Assembly (NCBI GenBank): GCA_910587425.1
Contig: CAJUKU010000007.1
Coordinates: 75,730-139,729 of the forward strand
Source of the DNA: an uncultured Muribaculaceae bacterium
GTDB lineage: Bacteria > Bacteroidota > Bacteroidia > Bacteroidales > Muribaculaceae
Reading direction: 5' to 3'
Length of the DNA stretch: 64,000 bases
The position numbers and the translations under genes are program-made. Shown piece by piece: positions 63,628 to 64,000 of the stretch (position 1 is its first letter; every line of letters begins with the position of its first letter). The notes beneath the pieces are model-generated. The model was not told the origin of the DNA. It did not search any database and worked only from the letters and a program-made list of their open reading frames with translations.

Positions 63628-63701
63628 GGTCCCATAGCTCAGTTGGTTAGAGCACCTGACTCATAATCAGGGAGTCCTTGGTTCAAGCCCAAGTGGGACC
63701 A
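63628..63701 (+). tRNA. tRNA-Met (anticodon CAU), elongator type
   Basis: 74 bases with a perfect 7-bp acceptor stem GGTCCCA/TGGGACC, D-arm AGCTCAGTTGGTTAGAGC, anticodon stem CCTGA/TCAGG with loop CTCATAA (anticodon CAT) and T-loop GGTTCAAGCCC. The 1-72 pair is G-C and the anticodon stem lacks three G-C pairs, so it is not initiator tRNA. An isoleucine tRNA with modified C34 has the same anticodon in DNA and cannot be excluded. CCA is not encoded. Confidence 0.93.
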
Positions 63702-63725
63702 CAACATACGAAAGCAATTCGTGGA

Positions 63726-63760
63726 AGAATCCTGAAAATCATTGATTTTCGGGATTCTTT
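63726..63760. terminator. Terminator-like hairpin after the tRNA
   Basis: GAATCCTGAAAATC and GATTTTCGGGATTC pair over 14 positions with one G-T, around a 3-5-base loop, then TTTGCGTTT. It lies 25 bases after the tRNA. Confidence 0.75.
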
Positions 63761-63805
63761 GCGTTTGGGGTGGAGCGCAGAATCCGGAAGAATGGGGAGT
63801 TTCGC

Positions 63806-63853
63806 GTTGGACTGTCCGTTGGACTTGATTTTCTGCCAAAAATGTCCAACGGA
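63806..63853. repeat. Short inverted/direct repeats between the tRNA and the integrase
   Basis: TCCGTTGGAC at 63815-63824 is inverted as GTCCAACGGA at 63844-63853, and GTTGGAC also occurs directly at 63806-63812. Three copies of one core between a tRNA and a recombinase gene are what recombinase or excisionase binding sites look like. Confidence 0.5.
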
Positions 63854-63916
63854 TTGAACGCAAGGCTTTGATTCAGCTGAGGTTGCACACAATTTTCTCA
63901 TCTTGTCGAAAAACTT

Positions 63917-64000
63917 ATGTTGAACCCTAAATGTTTATTTGACAAGCAACAGAGAAAATCGACTTTCAGCGTCCTTTTCTTTATCAAGAGAAAGAAGCTG
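63917..64000 (+). CDS. Tyrosine-recombinase/integrase N-terminus (truncated by window end)
   Basis: 28 codons from an ATG at 63917 run open to the window edge: residues KSTFSVLFFIKRKKL follow a short start. The pattern 'K-S/T-F-x-V-L-F-x-x-K-K' at the very N-terminus is the opening of the Arm-DNA-binding domain of Bacteroidetes site-specific integrases. Its place 216 bases downstream of a tRNA, on the same strand, supports this. With so little sequence the call is moderate. Confidence 0.6.
   Translation, partial: MLNPKCLFDKQQRKSTFSVLFFIKRKKL

Noticed and set aside
63639..63863. Minus-strand frame overlapping the tRNA
   Set aside because: It runs through the tRNA in reverse and through the terminator hairpin; this is a common false gene next to tRNAs.

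Overview
The window is chromosomal DNA from a Bacteroidales bacterium, most likely of the Muribaculaceae type. The evidence is the Bacteroidetes promoter box TAnnTTTG, with TTTG 19-20 bp upstream at its best sites, in front of many genes; a glycine-lipid gene pair (glsA-glsB); a glnS-dependent glutamine system; DUF6452/DUF6048 neighbours; a TonB-receptor-like protein with the OMP_b-brl_3 type of barrel; and a giant secreted protein with a C-terminal sorting-like tail. No rRNA, CRISPR array or complete mobile element was seen.

Regions. (1) 1-8.4 kb: a truncated outer-membrane barrel gene, a small membrane protein, a two-component system with a carboxypeptidase-regulatory-like exported protein, a divergent outer-membrane receptor, and two CreD-family membrane proteins. 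A strong 22-bp-period direct repeat lies between the sensor kinase and the receptor. (2) 8.5-19.6 kb: the late cobalamin pathway (cbiB, cobD-like decarboxylase, cbiP, then cobS-cobT-cobU). It is split by a GH20 hexosaminidase, a HAD phosphatase, a MATE exporter and an FAD oxidoreductase. (3) 19.6-31.8 kb: lrgAB, a TPR protein, a MINPP-like inositol phosphatase, gdhA, tatD, a polyprenyl synthase, an S9 peptidase, a GH110 alpha-galactosidase and an NhaC antiporter. (4) 31.84-34.32 kb: about 2.5 kb with no convincing protein gene. It holds two related giant imperfect palindromes, each with a variable-number tandem repeat at its centre. They lie on either side of a predicted 0.3 kb structured RNA that has its own promoter and intrinsic terminator. 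Two further hairpins, inverted copies of each other, flank the first palindrome. (5) 34.3-40.1 kb: one 1,928-residue modular secreted protein whose first ~440 codons are visibly AT-richer than the rest, behind a ~355-nt leader with a C9 tract. (6) 40.4-63.4 kb: a DcaP-like porin, a lipoprotein, panC-panD, ffh, folD, a long run from capA through the glycine-lipid genes to an SDR gene, glnS with a TPR protein and a threonine aldolase, typA and uvrA. (7) 63.4-64.0 kb: a decayed tandem copy of the uvrA 3' end, a tRNA with anticodon CAU, and the first 28 codons of an apparent tyrosine recombinase. The last two suggest the border of an integrated element.

How the genes work together: the cobalamin genes together cover amidation to cobyric acid, the aminopropanol linker and the nucleotide loop, but not corrin ring synthesis. 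The GH20, GH110, S9 peptidase and inositol-phosphatase genes suit a gut symbiont feeding on host glycans, peptides and phytate. glsA-glsB make a Bacteroidetes membrane lipid. The most unusual part is the palindrome/VNTR/ncRNA island and the leader of the giant surface protein next to it.
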